A stretch of 64,000 nucleotides of DNA from Kitasatospora sp. CB01950 (GTDB taxonomy: Bacteria > Actinomycetota > Actinomycetes > Streptomycetales > Streptomycetaceae). The DNA lies in the NCBI RefSeq assembly GCF_001905465.1, contig NZ_LISX01000010.1, positions 170,178-234,177 on the forward strand, written 5' to 3'. Positions 14,830 through 23,227 of this stretch are shown piece after piece. Made by a program: the position numbers and the translations under genes. Each line of letters opens with the position of its first letter. Position 1 is the stretch's first letter. The notes beneath the pieces were generated by a model. That model saw nothing but the letters and a program-made list of their open reading frames with translations. It did not search any database and was not told the origin of the DNA.

Positions 14830-15268
14830 GTGTACTCCTGTGGTCTGTTGCTCTGCCGTGCGCGGAGGCATGGCCGGTCCGCGCGACGGTGCTCGTTCAG
14901 GCGAGGGGTGGTCAGGGGCCGGGCTCGCACCGCGAAGCGCCGCAAACTGCCCGCCTGGGTACGAATCCTGCCCCGACCGGCACTGAGAAAGCCAATCGGG
15001 CACCGGCGTGGTTGACCCGAACAGCGCCCACCGGACAGAGGTGTGACGCTCCGTCGGCTCCGGGGTGGCCGGGGTGGGCGGCGGCCGGGACGACACGCCG
15101 TGGCACAACCGGGGACGTTCCGTACTTGTCGGACACGCCGCCTCGTGCCAGGGCTACCGTACGCCCTGTCACCGACAAGCCCAAACACGCCCCTTTCCCT
15201 TGTGTCGCAAGGGATCCGGCACGTTCGTCGCAATCCGGCCGCGGCGAACGTGCCGGGCGCTCACCGGC
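14830..15268. other. 439-bp gene-free region with several hairpins
   Basis: No convincing reading frame was found. It must hold the hup promoter near 14830-15000. It also contains three inverted repeats: CTTGTCGG (15125-15132)/CCGACAAG (15172-15179) enclosing CAGGGC/GCCCTG (15149-15154, 15163-15168); TCCCTTG/CAAGGGA (15197-15215); and GGCACGTTCG/CGAACGTGCC (15218-15254). The last probably terminates the malic enzyme gene. The first two may be structured 5' leader RNA of hup or part of the same termination region. Confidence 0.5.
15218..15254 (-). terminator. Probable terminator of malic enzyme gene
   Basis: A 10-bp perfect stem GGCACGTTCG/CGAACGTGCC lies 15 bases beyond the stop codon on the minus strand. 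There is no U-tract. Confidence 0.6.
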
Positions 15269-16744
15269 TCAGAGCTGAACGGCCGGGAACGCGGCGGTGT
15301 CGAGCGTTCCGACGATGCCCGAGGTGGGCTTCACGGGGGCCGTCTCGGCGCCCCCACGGGCCGCCACGGCGGCGTCCCGGACGGCCGAGGCGACGGTCTT
15401 GGCCACGCCGGGGTGGAAGACGCTGGGGATGATGTAGTTCGGGTTCAGCTCGTCGTCGGTGACGGTGGTGGCCAGCGCGCGGGCGGCGGCCAGCATCATC
15501 TCGGTGTCGACGCTGCTGGACTGGGCGTCCAGCAGGCCGCGGAAAACACCCGGGAAGACCAGCACGTTGTTGATCTGGTTGGGGAAGTCGCTGCGGCCGG
15601 TGGCGACCACCGCGGCGGTCTGGCGGGCGACCGCCGGGTCGACCTCCGGGTCGGGGTTGGCCAGCGCGAAGACGATCGCGTCCTCGGCCATGGTGGCCAG
15701 GTCGTCGCCGTCCAGCACGTTCGGGGCGGAGACGCCGATGAACACGTCGGCGCCGGCCACGGCCTCCTTGAGGGTGCCGGTGCGGCCGGAGCGGTTGGTG
15801 TTCTCGGCGATCCAGCGCAGGCTCTCGTTCAGGTCCTCGCGGCCCTGGTGGACCACGCCCTGCACGTCCGCGACGGTGGCGTGCACGACGCCCGCCGCCA
15901 TCAGCAGCTTGAGGATCGCGGTGCCGGCGGCGCCGGCGCCGCTCATCACCACGCGGATCTCGCCGATCTCCTTGCCGACCACCTTCAGCGCGTTGGTCAG
16001 CGCCGCCAGCACCACGATCGCGGTGCCGTGCTGGTCGTCGTGGAAGACCGGGATGTCCAGCGCCTCGCGCAGCCGGGCCTCGATCTCGAAGCAGCGCGGC
16101 GCGGAGATGTCCTCCAGGTTGATGCCGGCGAAGCCCGGGGCGATGGCCTTGACGATCGCGACGATCTCGTCGGCGTCCTGGGTGTCCAGGCAGAGCGGCC
16201 ACGCGTCGATGCCCGCGAAGCGCTTGAACAGCGCCGCCTTGCCCTCCATGACCGGCAGCGCGGCCTTCGGGCCGATGTTGCCCAGGCCCAGCACCGCGGA
16301 GCCGTCGGTGACCACCGCGACGGAGTTGCGCTTGATGGTCAGGCGGCGGGCGTCCTCCGGGTTCTCGGCGATCGCCATGCACACCCGGGCCACGCCCGGG
16401 GTGTAGATCATGCTGAGGTCGTCGCGGTTGCGGATCGGCAGCTTCGAGGACATCTCGATCTTGCCGCCGAGGTGCATCAGGAAGGTACGGTCCGAGACCT
16501 TGCCGATGGTGACGCCGTCGATCGCGCGGAGCTTCTCCACGATCTCCTCGCCGTGCGCCACCGAGGACGCCGCGACGGTGACGTCGATCCGCAGCGCCTC
16601 CAGGCCGGACGCGGTGACGTCGAGGCCGGTGACCGAGCCGCCGGAGGACTCGACCGCGGTGGTGATGGAGCTCACCGCGTTGCCGGTGGCCGGCACCTCC
16701 AACCGGACCGTGATCGAGTTCGAGACACTGGGCACCGTCGCCAT
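15269..16744 (-). CDS. Malic enzyme with N-terminal ACT domain
   Basis: A 491-residue enzyme that decarboxylates malate to pyruvate. Residues 1-85 look like an ACT-type regulatory domain (ITVRLEVPATGNAVSSITTAV). The malic enzyme core follows: MIYTPGVARVCMAIAENPE, SVAVVTDGSAVLGLGNIGP, the divalent-metal DISAPRCFEIE and PVFHDDQHGTAIV, then the nucleotide-binding VVMSGAGAAGTAI. The ACT domain suggests allosteric control by an amino acid. NAD versus NADP preference cannot be settled by eye. ATG 16744 follows AAGAAGGA. The first two thirds closely match the short bacterial type, distinct from the longer MaeB with a phosphotransacetylase domain. Confidence 0.9.
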   Translation of the reverse strand: MATVPSVSNSITVRLEVPATGNAVSSITTAVESSGGSVTGLDVTASGLEALRIDVTVAASSVAHGEEIVEKLRAIDGVTIGKVSDRTFLMHLGGKIEMSSKLPIRNRDDLSMIYTPGVARVCMAIAENPEDARRLTIKRNSVAVVTDGSAVLGLGNIGPKAALPVMEGKAALFKRFAGIDAWPLCLDTQDADEIVAIVKAIAPGFAGINLEDISAPRCFEIEARLREALDIPVFHDDQHGTAIVVLAALTNALKVVGKEIGEIRVVMSGAGAAGTAILKLLMAAGVVHATVADVQGVVHQGREDLNESLRWIAENTNRSGRTGTLKEAVAGADVFIGVSAPNVLDGDDLATMAEDAIVFALANPDPEVDPAVARQTAAVVATGRSDFPNQINNVLVFPGVFRGLLDAQSSSVDTEMMLAAARALATTVTDDELNPNYIIPSVFHPGVAKTVASAVRDAAVAARGGAETAPVKPTSGIVGTLDTAAFPAVQL

Positions 16745-16901
16745 CGACGTCCTTCTTCCTAGAATCAGCAGGCCGTGACCGGCCCGGTAATCGCGCAGCA
16801 TGCTAGGTATCGATCGTCGCACCTACCGACCGCTTGCCAGAAATAACGTTCATTGAGTGTGCGGATCCGACAAACCGCCCCCGCCCGGGCAGGCGGCCTC
16901 C

Positions 16902-16929
16902 TTGCCCGCGGGCCGGGATGCGTTACATT
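16902..16929 (+). promoter_or_regulatory. Candidate promoter between malic enzyme and HelD genes
   Basis: TTGCCC (16902-16907) and TACATT (16924-16929) with a 16-base spacer face right, with no protein gene ahead of them on this strand. Confidence 0.4.
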
Positions 16930-16935
16930 GGAACG

Positions 16936-17065
16936 GCACCGGCTCGATCCAAGCCCCCGGGCCCAACCTTCGTCCCTTCGAGGGACCACTTGCCGCGAGG
17001 CGAGCATGGCGGGTCGGTGTTCAGCTTCACGAAGGCCCCCCACCTCCTGGTGGGGGGCCTTCGTG
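16936..17065 (+). ncRNA. Candidate small RNA (about 130 nt)
   Basis: The segment runs from the candidate promoter to a perfect 17-bp terminator hairpin (17028-17065). It carries no good reading frame that ends before the hairpin. The only ATG frame, starting at 17006, runs straight through the stem. An sRNA between these two genes would fit, but the hairpin also ends the opposing HelD gene, so the evidence is indirect. Confidence 0.35.
17028..17065. terminator. Perfect 17-bp stem terminator
   Basis: CACGAAGGCCCCCCACC (17028-17044) is followed by loop TCCT and its exact complement (17049-17065). It lies just past the stop of the minus-strand HelD gene at 17073 and can serve either strand. Confidence 0.85.
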
Positions 17066-17072
17066 CGTGCGC

Positions 17073-19373
17073 CTACTTCAGCAGCGCGGGGACGCCAGCG
17101 GCGTCCGGCAGGTCGTCCGGGCCGGACAGCACGGTCAGCCGCTGGGTGGCGCGGGTCAGCGCCACGTACAGCACCCGCAGGCCCGCCTCCGACTCGCCCG
17201 CGATGCCGGTCGGGTCGGCGACGACGGTGGCGTCGTACTCCAGGCCCTTGGCCTCCAGACTGCCCAGCGCCACCACCCGCTCGCCCAGGCCCTCGGCCCA
17301 GGACGCGGCCTCCGCGCGGCGGTCCATCGGGACGACGATCGCGACGGTGCCGTCCACCTCGCCCAGCAGCCACTCCAGCTCGGCCCTGGCGGCCTTGCCG
17401 AAGGACTCCGCGCCGGTCTCCCGGACGGCCGCGAACCGCGGGCGCACGCCGGTCGCCCGGACCGCGCTCGGCGACGGGGTGCCCGGCGCGGCCAGCGCCA
17501 GCACCTTCGCCGCCACCTCGGCGATCTCCGCCGGGTTGCGGTAGTTCACGGTCAGCGTGTGCCGGCGGCGCGGCTTGCCCGCCAGCACCTCGTCCATCGC
17601 CGCCTGCGCCTCCTCGGGGAACGGCCAGGACGACTGCGCCGGGTCGCCGACGATGGTCCAGGTCGCCATCCGGGAGCGGCGGCCGATCATCCGCCACTGC
17701 ATCGGCGTGAGGTCCTGCGCCTCGTCGACGATCACGTGCGCGTACTCGCGGCGCTCCTCGGGGATCCGCTCGCGCTCGCGCCTGCCGTACGTCCGCTCGC
17801 CGTACGTGGTGACTTCCTCCAACCCGGTCAGCAGGTCGATCGCGTCGACCTCGCGGACCTTCGGGCGGGCCGGCTCGCCGAGCAGCACGTGCAGCTCGTC
17901 CACCAGGGCCACGTCGTGCGCCGACAGGTCGCCGGCGCCCCGGTCGTCCAGGTGCCGCCAGGACGCCGCCAGCAGGCGGGACTCGTCCGGGGTGACGGCG
18001 CGGCGGGCGATCCGGTTGGTGTGCCGGTGCTGGCGCAGCGTGGCCAGTACCCGGCGCGGGGTGACCGCCGGCCACCAGGCGTCCAGGAAGTCCAGGAACG
18101 CGGCCTCGTCGGAGACGTACTCGTCGAAGGTCTCGCGTTCCTCCTGGCGCTGCTCGCGCTCGGCGTAGCCGGCCGGCTTCGGCAGGTCGCGGACGGCCTC
18201 CGACCAGAGCGCGTCGAGCAGCAGGCGGCGGGCGCGCGGGCGGAGCAGGTTGAGCGGGGTGCCGCCGCCGCCGACCACGTTGCCGCGGACGGCCTTGAGC
18301 CGGCCGGCGTCCAGCCGCAGCACCTGGCCGCGGGCGAACACCTTGAACTCGGTCGGCGCGCCCAGTTCGAGGGCGGCCCGGGCGGCCCGGCGCAGCAGCT
18401 GGACCATCCGCGAGGAGCCCTTGATCCGGGACACCTCCGGGCTGTCGTAGCGGCCGGCCTCGATGCCGTCGACCAGGCTGCCGACCGCGCGGATCGCGAC
18501 CTGGCCCTCCTCGCCGAGCGAGGGCAGCACGCCCTCGGTGTAGGAGACCAGCAGCGCCGTGGGGCTGACCACCAGGATGCCGCCCGCGTAGCGGCGGCGG
18601 TCCTGGTAGAGCAGGAACGCGGCGCGGTGCAGGGCGACGGCGGTCTTGCCGGTGCCGGGGCCGCCGGTGACCAGCGTGGCGCCGGCCGCGGCGGCCCGGA
18701 TCACCTCGTCCTGTTCCTTCTGGATGGACGAGACGATGTCGCGCATCGTGTGGCCGCGGGCCCGGCCGAGGGTCGCCATCAGCGCCCCGTCGCCGACCAC
18801 GGCGAGTTCCTCGCCGCCCAGCGTCGGCGTCAGGTCGGGACGCAGCAGGTCGTCCTCGACGCCGATGACCTTGCGGCCCTTGGAACGGATCACCCGGCGG
18901 CGGATGACCCGGCCCGGTTCCAGCGGCGTGGCCCGGTAGAACGGCGCGGCCGCCGGGGCCCGCCAGTCGATGACCAGCGGGCCGAACTCGGCGTCGAGCA
19001 CGCCGAGCCGGCCGATGTGCAGGCTCTCGGCGACCGCCGGGTCGGCCGGGTCCATCGGGGTCTGCGAGGGGATCCCGTGTTCCTCGGGCGCGTCGGCCTC
19101 CTGGAGGTCGATGCGCCCGAAGAGGAAGTCCTCGAACTCGTTGTTGAGTCGTTGCAGGTGCGCGCCGGCGCGGTACACCTGGGCGTCGCGCTCGGCGAGT
19201 GCGCCCGGTGTGCCCACCTGCACGCGCTTCGCGGCGTCCTCCAGGATGTACTCCGCCTCGGCGAGCTTCTCCTCCAGCCGTTGGTAGACGGTGTCGAGAT
19301 GCTGCTGTTCCCCCGCGATCTCGCGGTCGCGGACAGTGTCGGTGTAGTGCTCGGCAGAGCCGTGCGCGCCCAA
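17073..19373 (-). CDS. HelD-like UvrD/Rep-type ATPase
   Basis: About 766 residues. An N-terminal coiled coil (REIAGEQQHLDTVYQRLEEK) is followed by superfamily 1 motor motifs: Walker A VTGGPGTGKTAVALHRAAFL, Walker B VIVDEAQDLTPMQWRM, motif III TIVGDPAQSSWPFPE, motif IV/V GSLEAKGLEYDATVVAD and VALTRATQRL. This layout (split helicase core plus N-terminal coiled coil) is that of HelD, which removes stalled RNA polymerase from DNA and can protect it from rifamycins. The start is uncertain: the TTG at 19373, near GGGGGC, is my choice, since upstream in-frame sequence looks non-coding. A -10-like TAAGAT lies at 19417-19412. No rifamycin-associated inverted repeat was recognised upstream. Confidence 0.88.
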   Translation of the reverse strand: MGAHGSAEHYTDTVRDREIAGEQQHLDTVYQRLEEKLAEAEYILEDAAKRVQVGTPGALAERDAQVYRAGAHLQRLNNEFEDFLFGRIDLQEADAPEEHGIPSQTPMDPADPAVAESLHIGRLGVLDAEFGPLVIDWRAPAAAPFYRATPLEPGRVIRRRVIRSKGRKVIGVEDDLLRPDLTPTLGGEELAVVGDGALMATLGRARGHTMRDIVSSIQKEQDEVIRAAAAGATLVTGGPGTGKTAVALHRAAFLLYQDRRRYAGGILVVSPTALLVSYTEGVLPSLGEEGQVAIRAVGSLVDGIEAGRYDSPEVSRIKGSSRMVQLLRRAARAALELGAPTEFKVFARGQVLRLDAGRLKAVRGNVVGGGGTPLNLLRPRARRLLLDALWSEAVRDLPKPAGYAEREQRQEERETFDEYVSDEAAFLDFLDAWWPAVTPRRVLATLRQHRHTNRIARRAVTPDESRLLAASWRHLDDRGAGDLSAHDVALVDELHVLLGEPARPKVREVDAIDLLTGLEEVTTYGERTYGRRERERIPEERREYAHVIVDEAQDLTPMQWRMIGRRSRMATWTIVGDPAQSSWPFPEEAQAAMDEVLAGKPRRRHTLTVNYRNPAEIAEVAAKVLALAAPGTPSPSAVRATGVRPRFAAVRETGAESFGKAARAELEWLLGEVDGTVAIVVPMDRRAEAASWAEGLGERVVALGSLEAKGLEYDATVVADPTGIAGESEAGLRVLYVALTRATQRLTVLSGPDDLPDAAGVPALLK

Positions 19374-19475
19374 GGAGCCCCCAGAGGTGCGGAGAAAAAG
19401 GCGGACGGACGATCTTACGGGATGAACTGTTCCGAGGACGAGGACCCCCCGGCCCGGAAGCGCCCCGGACGCACG

Positions 19476-19505
19476 AGAGCCGCCCTCCGGACGGAGGACG
19501 GCTCT
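19476..19505 (-). terminator. Terminator of ssrA
   Basis: AGAGCCGCCCTCCG (19476-19489) and CGGAGGACGGCTCT (19492-19505) form a 14-bp stem with one mismatched position. It lies 16 bases beyond the CCA end of tmRNA on the minus strand. Confidence 0.75.
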
Positions 19506-19520
19506 GCGATGCACATGGGG

Positions 19521-19899
19521 TGGTGGAGATGCCGGGAATCGAACCCGGGTCCAGTGGAGAGGATTCAGGACTTCTCCGAGCGCAGTCCGCTGTGATTTTC
19601 TCGGCCCTGGCAGTCACGCGGACAAGCCGCCAACAGGCCCAGCCACTGTTTGATTTTCCCGCCATCCCCGTGGCCGGGGTGGAAGGTTGAGTTCCCTAGA
19701 TTATGCCAGGATCCGGGTCGGGAACGCCCCGGGCTGACACCCATTCACTTTCGCAGATCAGGCTGCGAGAGCGAACTGCTGGGAATCGCGCTTAGAGTTG
19801 GCGATTATATTTTTGCGACAGATGGTTAACGAGATCATTGCCGCGTTCCTCGGCTCGCTTCTCCTGTTTCGACAGCCACTGTCGAAACCGATCATCCCC
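19521..19899 (-). ncRNA. ssrA: tmRNA (ssrA)
   Basis: A 379-nt transfer-messenger RNA that rescues ribosomes stalled on broken messages, acting with SmpB. The 5' end GGGGATGATCGGTTTCGACA is diagnostic. The 3' end has the T arm and acceptor GGTTCGATTCCCGGCATC followed by TCCACCA, with CCA encoded. The GGGGATG start pairs with CATCTCC near the 3' end. The resume codon follows CAAAAATATAATC and opens the tag frame at 19802. The gene lies about 2.8 kb from smpB on the same strand. Upstream, TGGACC (19984-19979) and TACTAT (19960-19955), 18 bases apart, could be its promoter with a leader removed by RNase P. Confidence 0.97.
19758..19802 (-). CDS. tmRNA proteolysis-tag reading frame
   Basis: Fifteen codons inside tmRNA encode ANSKRDSQQFALAA and a stop. 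Translation resumes here after the stalled ribosome switches template, and the ALAA end marks the product for Clp/FtsH-type proteases. The tag matches, from memory, the tag of Streptomyces griseus rather than the longer S. coelicolor tag. Confidence 0.95.
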   Translation of the reverse strand, partial: ANSKRDSQQFALAA

Positions 19900-19989
19900 A
19901 TGTTTTATTGACAAACAGCACCGTCGGGCGAGGCCCTCCGGGTGATGCGCTGCCATAGTACTCGGGCGGCGCGTCAAGGGTCCAGCGCA

Positions 19990-21276
19990 TTAACGAGCCG
20001 CGGCCGGCGGATTCGTCCCGGCCGCCCCCGGGGTGCCCAACTGCTGGGCCAGCCAAGGCAGTCGGCGTTCGAACGCGCCCGCCGCGAACTGCCAGGCGTG
20101 CCGTCCGGGCTCGACGCTCAGCCGGGTGCTCAGCCCGGCCTTCCCGGCCGCCGCCTCCAGCTGCTTGGCGTGTGCGAGCTGCCCGCTCTCCTGGTCGCCG
20201 ACCTCGAACAGCCCGGTCACCCCCCGGTACTTGCCGCGGTGCGCGGCCAGCACGGTCTGCGGGTCGTACGCGGCCCAGGCGGCGGCGTCGCCGCCGTACA
20301 GCTGTGCGATGGTCTGCTGCTTGTCGCCGATGTACGGGCCGAGGTCGCCGGAGATGTCCAGGAAGTGGCCGAACACCTCGGGGTGGGCGGCGGTCAGGGT
20401 GATCGCGCAGGTGCCGCCCATCGACCAGCCGGCCATCGCCCACTTCTTCGGGTCGGCGGAGGCGTTGAAGGTCTTCTCGACGTACTTCGGCAGGTCCTTG
20501 ACCAGGTGGTCGGCGGCGTTCCCGGCCGGGCCGTCCACGCACTCGGTGTCGACCTTGAAGCCGCCGGTGGCGTCCGCGAACACCAGCACCGGGGAGAAGC
20601 CGTTGTGCTGGGCGGCGTAGGCGTCGGCGGTCTTCACGGCGTTGCCGGCCCGCACCCAGTTGTCGGGGGCGGCGAACTCGCCGCCGACCATCTCCACCAC
20701 CGGCAGCTTGGGCCGCGTCTTGCTGCGGAACCAGGCCGGCGGCAGGTAGACCAGCTCCTGCCGGTGCGCGAAGCCGCTCGGCACCGCGGGGACGTCCACC
20801 GCGACGACCCGGCCGGTGCCGGTGCGGCCGGTGGTGTGCAGCGCCTGGTCGAGGGTCATCTGGTCGGGCACCGGGGAGCCGGAGAGTTCGCCGATCGCGT
20901 CGCCGATCGTCGGGTAGTAGCCGGTCGCCGCGTTCAGCGTGTTGGCCCCGGCGAGCACCGCCAGCAGCACCGCGACGGGCACCGCCGCCCACTGCCACCA
21001 GTGCGACCCGCGTCGGCCGAGCAGCACCGCGAGCACGGCCAGCAGCGCCACGCCCAGCCAGGCCCACAGCGCGGCCGGCAGCGGGTCGGTGATCCCGGAC
21101 AGCTCCAGCACCCCGACCGCGACCAGCGCCGCCGCACCGGCGGCCGCGCCGACCGCCACCGGCAGCCGGCGCAGCCACCAGCGTCGTCCGGGCCGGCCGA
21201 TCACGGTCAGCAGCGCGGCGACGGCGAGCGCGCGCACCGTCCACGGGAACCAGCCGTCCAGCAGCGAGATGTCCAC
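19990..21276 (-). CDS. Membrane-anchored alpha/beta-hydrolase (esterase family)
   Basis: A 428-residue protein. The first 135 or so residues form about four membrane helices (WTVRALAVAALLTVIG; ALVAVGVLELSGI; LWAWLGVALLAVLAVLLG; AAVPVAVLLAVLAG). The rest is an esterase-D/antigen 85-type alpha/beta-hydrolase with nucleophile Ser in MAGWSMGGTCAIT, a likely acid region in GLFEVGDQE and a C-terminal His in EPGRHAWQFA. The catalytic domain would face outward. The substrate is unknown. It is a tandem paralogue of the next gene. GTG 21276 has TACCAT 6 bases upstream and no ribosome-binding site, so a leaderless message is likely. Confidence 0.85.
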   Translation of the reverse strand: MDISLLDGWFPWTVRALAVAALLTVIGRPGRRWWLRRLPVAVGAAAGAAALVAVGVLELSGITDPLPAALWAWLGVALLAVLAVLLGRRGSHWWQWAAVPVAVLLAVLAGANTLNAATGYYPTIGDAIGELSGSPVPDQMTLDQALHTTGRTGTGRVVAVDVPAVPSGFAHRQELVYLPPAWFRSKTRPKLPVVEMVGGEFAAPDNWVRAGNAVKTADAYAAQHNGFSPVLVFADATGGFKVDTECVDGPAGNAADHLVKDLPKYVEKTFNASADPKKWAMAGWSMGGTCAITLTAAHPEVFGHFLDISGDLGPYIGDKQQTIAQLYGGDAAAWAAYDPQTVLAAHRGKYRGVTGLFEVGDQESGQLAHAKQLEAAAGKAGLSTRLSVEPGRHAWQFAAGAFERRLPWLAQQLGTPGAAGTNPPAAAR

Positions 21277-21282
21277 CCGGGG

Positions 21283-21288
21283 ATGGTA
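21283..21288 (-). promoter_or_regulatory. -10 hexamer for leaderless esterase 1
   Basis: TACCAT, then CCCCGG, then the GTG start. The geometry is identical to the paralogue at 22628-22633. Confidence 0.5.
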
Positions 21289-21355
21289 GGCGGCCGGACG
21301 GCGGCACGGCGGGCCGGACGGCGGACGGTGACGAAGCTGCGACAGTGCGGGCCGG

Positions 21356-22621
21356 TCAGCCGCCCGTGCCCTGCAGGCCGAGCTCCTGGGCGAGCCAGGG
21401 CAGCGACAGCTTGAAGGCGAACGCGCCGAACTGGAAGTCGTGCTTGCCGGGGTGGACCTCCTCCTTGGTGGTCATCCCGGCGGCCTTGGCGGCCTTGTCC
21501 AGCTCCTTGGCGGCCTGGATGTGCTTGGGCTCCTGGTCGCCGTTGAGGAAGTAGCCGCTGGAGTTCTGGTAGGTGCCCTTCTTCGCCTTGCCCAGCACCG
21601 TCACCGGGTCGTGGGCCTCCCAGGCGGCCTCGTCGCCGCCGTACAGCTCGTCGATGGTCTCCTGCTTGCTGCCCAGGTTCGGGCCCGCGTCGCCGGAGAT
21701 GTTGACGAAGTGGCCGAACACGTCGGGGTGGACGACCGCGAGGTCTATGGCGCAGGTGCCGCCCATGGACCAGCCGACGACGCCCCAGGAGCGCGGGCCG
21801 GAGGCGGTGCCGAAGGTCTTCTCGATGTACGGCGGGACGTCCTTGACCAGGTGGTCCTCGGCCCGGCCGGCCTTGCCGTTGACGCACTCGGTGTCGGACT
21901 TGAAGTTTCCGGTGGCGTCGACCATCACCAGGATCGGGGCGTATCCGTTGTGCGCGGCGGCGTACTCGTCGGCGGCCTTGATCGCGTCGCCGGCCCGTAT
22001 CCAGTTGTCGGGGGCGGAGAACTGACCGGCGATCATCTCGACCACCGGCAGCTTGGGGCGGACCTTGGTGCGGAACCAGGCGGGCGGCAGGTAGACCAGT
22101 TCGTGGCGGTGCTTGAAGCCGCTCGGCTCGGCGGGGACGTCCACCGAGACGACCCGGCCGGCGCCGGCCTTGCCGACGGTGGTGAGGGCCTCCTCCAGGC
22201 TGATCTGCTGCGGCACCGGGGCGCCCGACAGGTCGCCCACAGCGGCGTCCACGCTGGGGTAGTAACCGGTGGAGATGTTGATCGAGTTGGCGGCGCACAG
22301 CAGCGACAGCGCGGCCGCCACCGGCACCGACGCCATGTTCCACCACTCGGCGTCGCGGAAACCGGCGGCCAGCCCGCCGAGCCCGAGCAGGGCGCAGCAC
22401 AGCCAGAACCAGAGGCCGAACGGCAACGGGTCGTCGATGCCGCCGAACAGGGCGACCAGCAGCGCGATCAGCGCGGTCAGCCCGACGGCGGCGCCGGCCA
22501 CCCAGGGAAGTCTGCGGCGCAGCCAGAACGGACTGAGCCGGAACAGTGCCCCCGCGACCGCCACCAGAGCCAGGATCCGCAACGTCCAGGGCAGCCAACC
22601 GCTCAGCAGTGAGATCTCCAC
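21356..22621 (-). CDS. Membrane-anchored alpha/beta-hydrolase, paralogue
   Basis: A 421-residue tandem paralogue of the neighbouring esterase, with the same plan: about four N-terminal membrane helices (residues 1-135), then an esterase domain with GVVGWSMGGTCAIDLA, ECVNGKAGRAEDHLVKD and a late His in HPGKHDFQFG. Shared blocks such as YLPPAWFR and KLPVVEM are nearly identical, so this is a duplication. Divergence is largest in the membrane part. GTG 22621 shows TACCAT plus 6 bases, as in the sister gene. What the pair acts on (cell-wall or lipid esters) is not shown by the sequence. Confidence 0.85.
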   Translation of the reverse strand: MEISLLSGWLPWTLRILALVAVAGALFRLSPFWLRRRLPWVAGAAVGLTALIALLVALFGGIDDPLPFGLWFWLCCALLGLGGLAAGFRDAEWWNMASVPVAAALSLLCAANSINISTGYYPSVDAAVGDLSGAPVPQQISLEEALTTVGKAGAGRVVSVDVPAEPSGFKHRHELVYLPPAWFRTKVRPKLPVVEMIAGQFSAPDNWIRAGDAIKAADEYAAAHNGYAPILVMVDATGNFKSDTECVNGKAGRAEDHLVKDVPPYIEKTFGTASGPRSWGVVGWSMGGTCAIDLAVVHPDVFGHFVNISGDAGPNLGSKQETIDELYGGDEAAWEAHDPVTVLGKAKKGTYQNSSGYFLNGDQEPKHIQAAKELDKAAKAAGMTTKEEVHPGKHDFQFGAFAFKLSLPWLAQELGLQGTGG

Positions 22622-22627
22622 CCGCCG

Positions 22628-22633
22628 ATGGTA
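22628..22633 (-). promoter_or_regulatory. -10 hexamer for leaderless esterase 2
   Basis: TACCAT, then CGGCGG, then the GTG start on the minus strand. No -35 consensus is evident. Confidence 0.5.
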
Positions 22634-22706
22634 CGCAGGCTCCAACTGTCCGCGTACAACCGGGAGGTACCGCCGCTGACGTGCAGTCAGTCGCCCGCCG
22701 GGCGGT

Positions 22707-23183
22707 TCAGCTCTGGCGGCGGCGGGCCGCGGCGACGGCGCGGTCGGACTCGCGGCGGTCCTGGCGCTCGCGCAGGGTCTGCCGCTTGTCGTAGAGCTTC
22801 TTGCCGACGGCGAGGGCGATTTCGAGCTTGGCGCGGCCGTCCTTGAAGTACAGGGAGAGCGGGACCAGGGTGTGGCCGGTCTCCTTGGCCTTGGACTCGA
22901 GCTTCCGGATCTCCATCTTGTGCAGCAGCAGCTTGCGCTTGCGGCGGGCCGAGTGGTTCGTCCAGGTGCCCTGGGTGTACTCGGGGATGAAGACGTTGTC
23001 GATCCAGACCTCGCCGCCCTGGATGTACGCGTAGCCGTCGACCAGGTTGGCCCGGCCCTCGCGCAGCGACTTGACCTCGGTTCCGGTGAGCACCATGCCG
23101 CACTCGTAGGTGTCGAGGATGGTGTACTCGTGCCGCGCCTTCTTGTTCTGCGCGACCAGCTTCTTGCCCGTTTCCTTTGCCAT
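22707..23183 (-). CDS. smpB: SsrA-binding protein SmpB
   Basis: A 158-residue RNA-binding protein that delivers tmRNA to stalled ribosomes. The core is textbook: NKKARHEYTILDTYECGMVL, GTEVKSLREGRANLVDGYAY, EVWIDNVFIPEY and the basic C-terminal tail KLYDKRQTLRERQDRRESDR, which mimics an mRNA helix in the empty channel. ATG 23183 begins MAKETGKKLVAQN. It lies downstream of the S41 protease gene on the same strand, and ssrA lies further along, so both halves of the rescue system are linked here. Confidence 0.97.
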   Translation of the reverse strand: MAKETGKKLVAQNKKARHEYTILDTYECGMVLTGTEVKSLREGRANLVDGYAYIQGGEVWIDNVFIPEYTQGTWTNHSARRKRKLLLHKMEIRKLESKAKETGHTLVPLSLYFKDGRAKLEIALAVGKKLYDKRQTLRERQDRRESDRAVAAARRRQS

Positions 23184-23227
23184 AGCTCCGCCATTCTCGC
23201 ATTTCGTGGGCGGCCTCGGCAGCCCCT

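Noticed and set aside
19374..19475. Rifamycin-associated element upstream of the HelD gene
   Set aside because: I scanned for an inverted repeat of that type and found none.
16765..19665. 966-codon frame on the minus strand
   Set aside because: A shadow of the HelD gene and the tmRNA 3' end in the wrong frame.
19792..19977. 61-codon frame on the minus strand
   Set aside because: It lies inside the 5' half of tmRNA and its apparent protein is folded RNA sequence.
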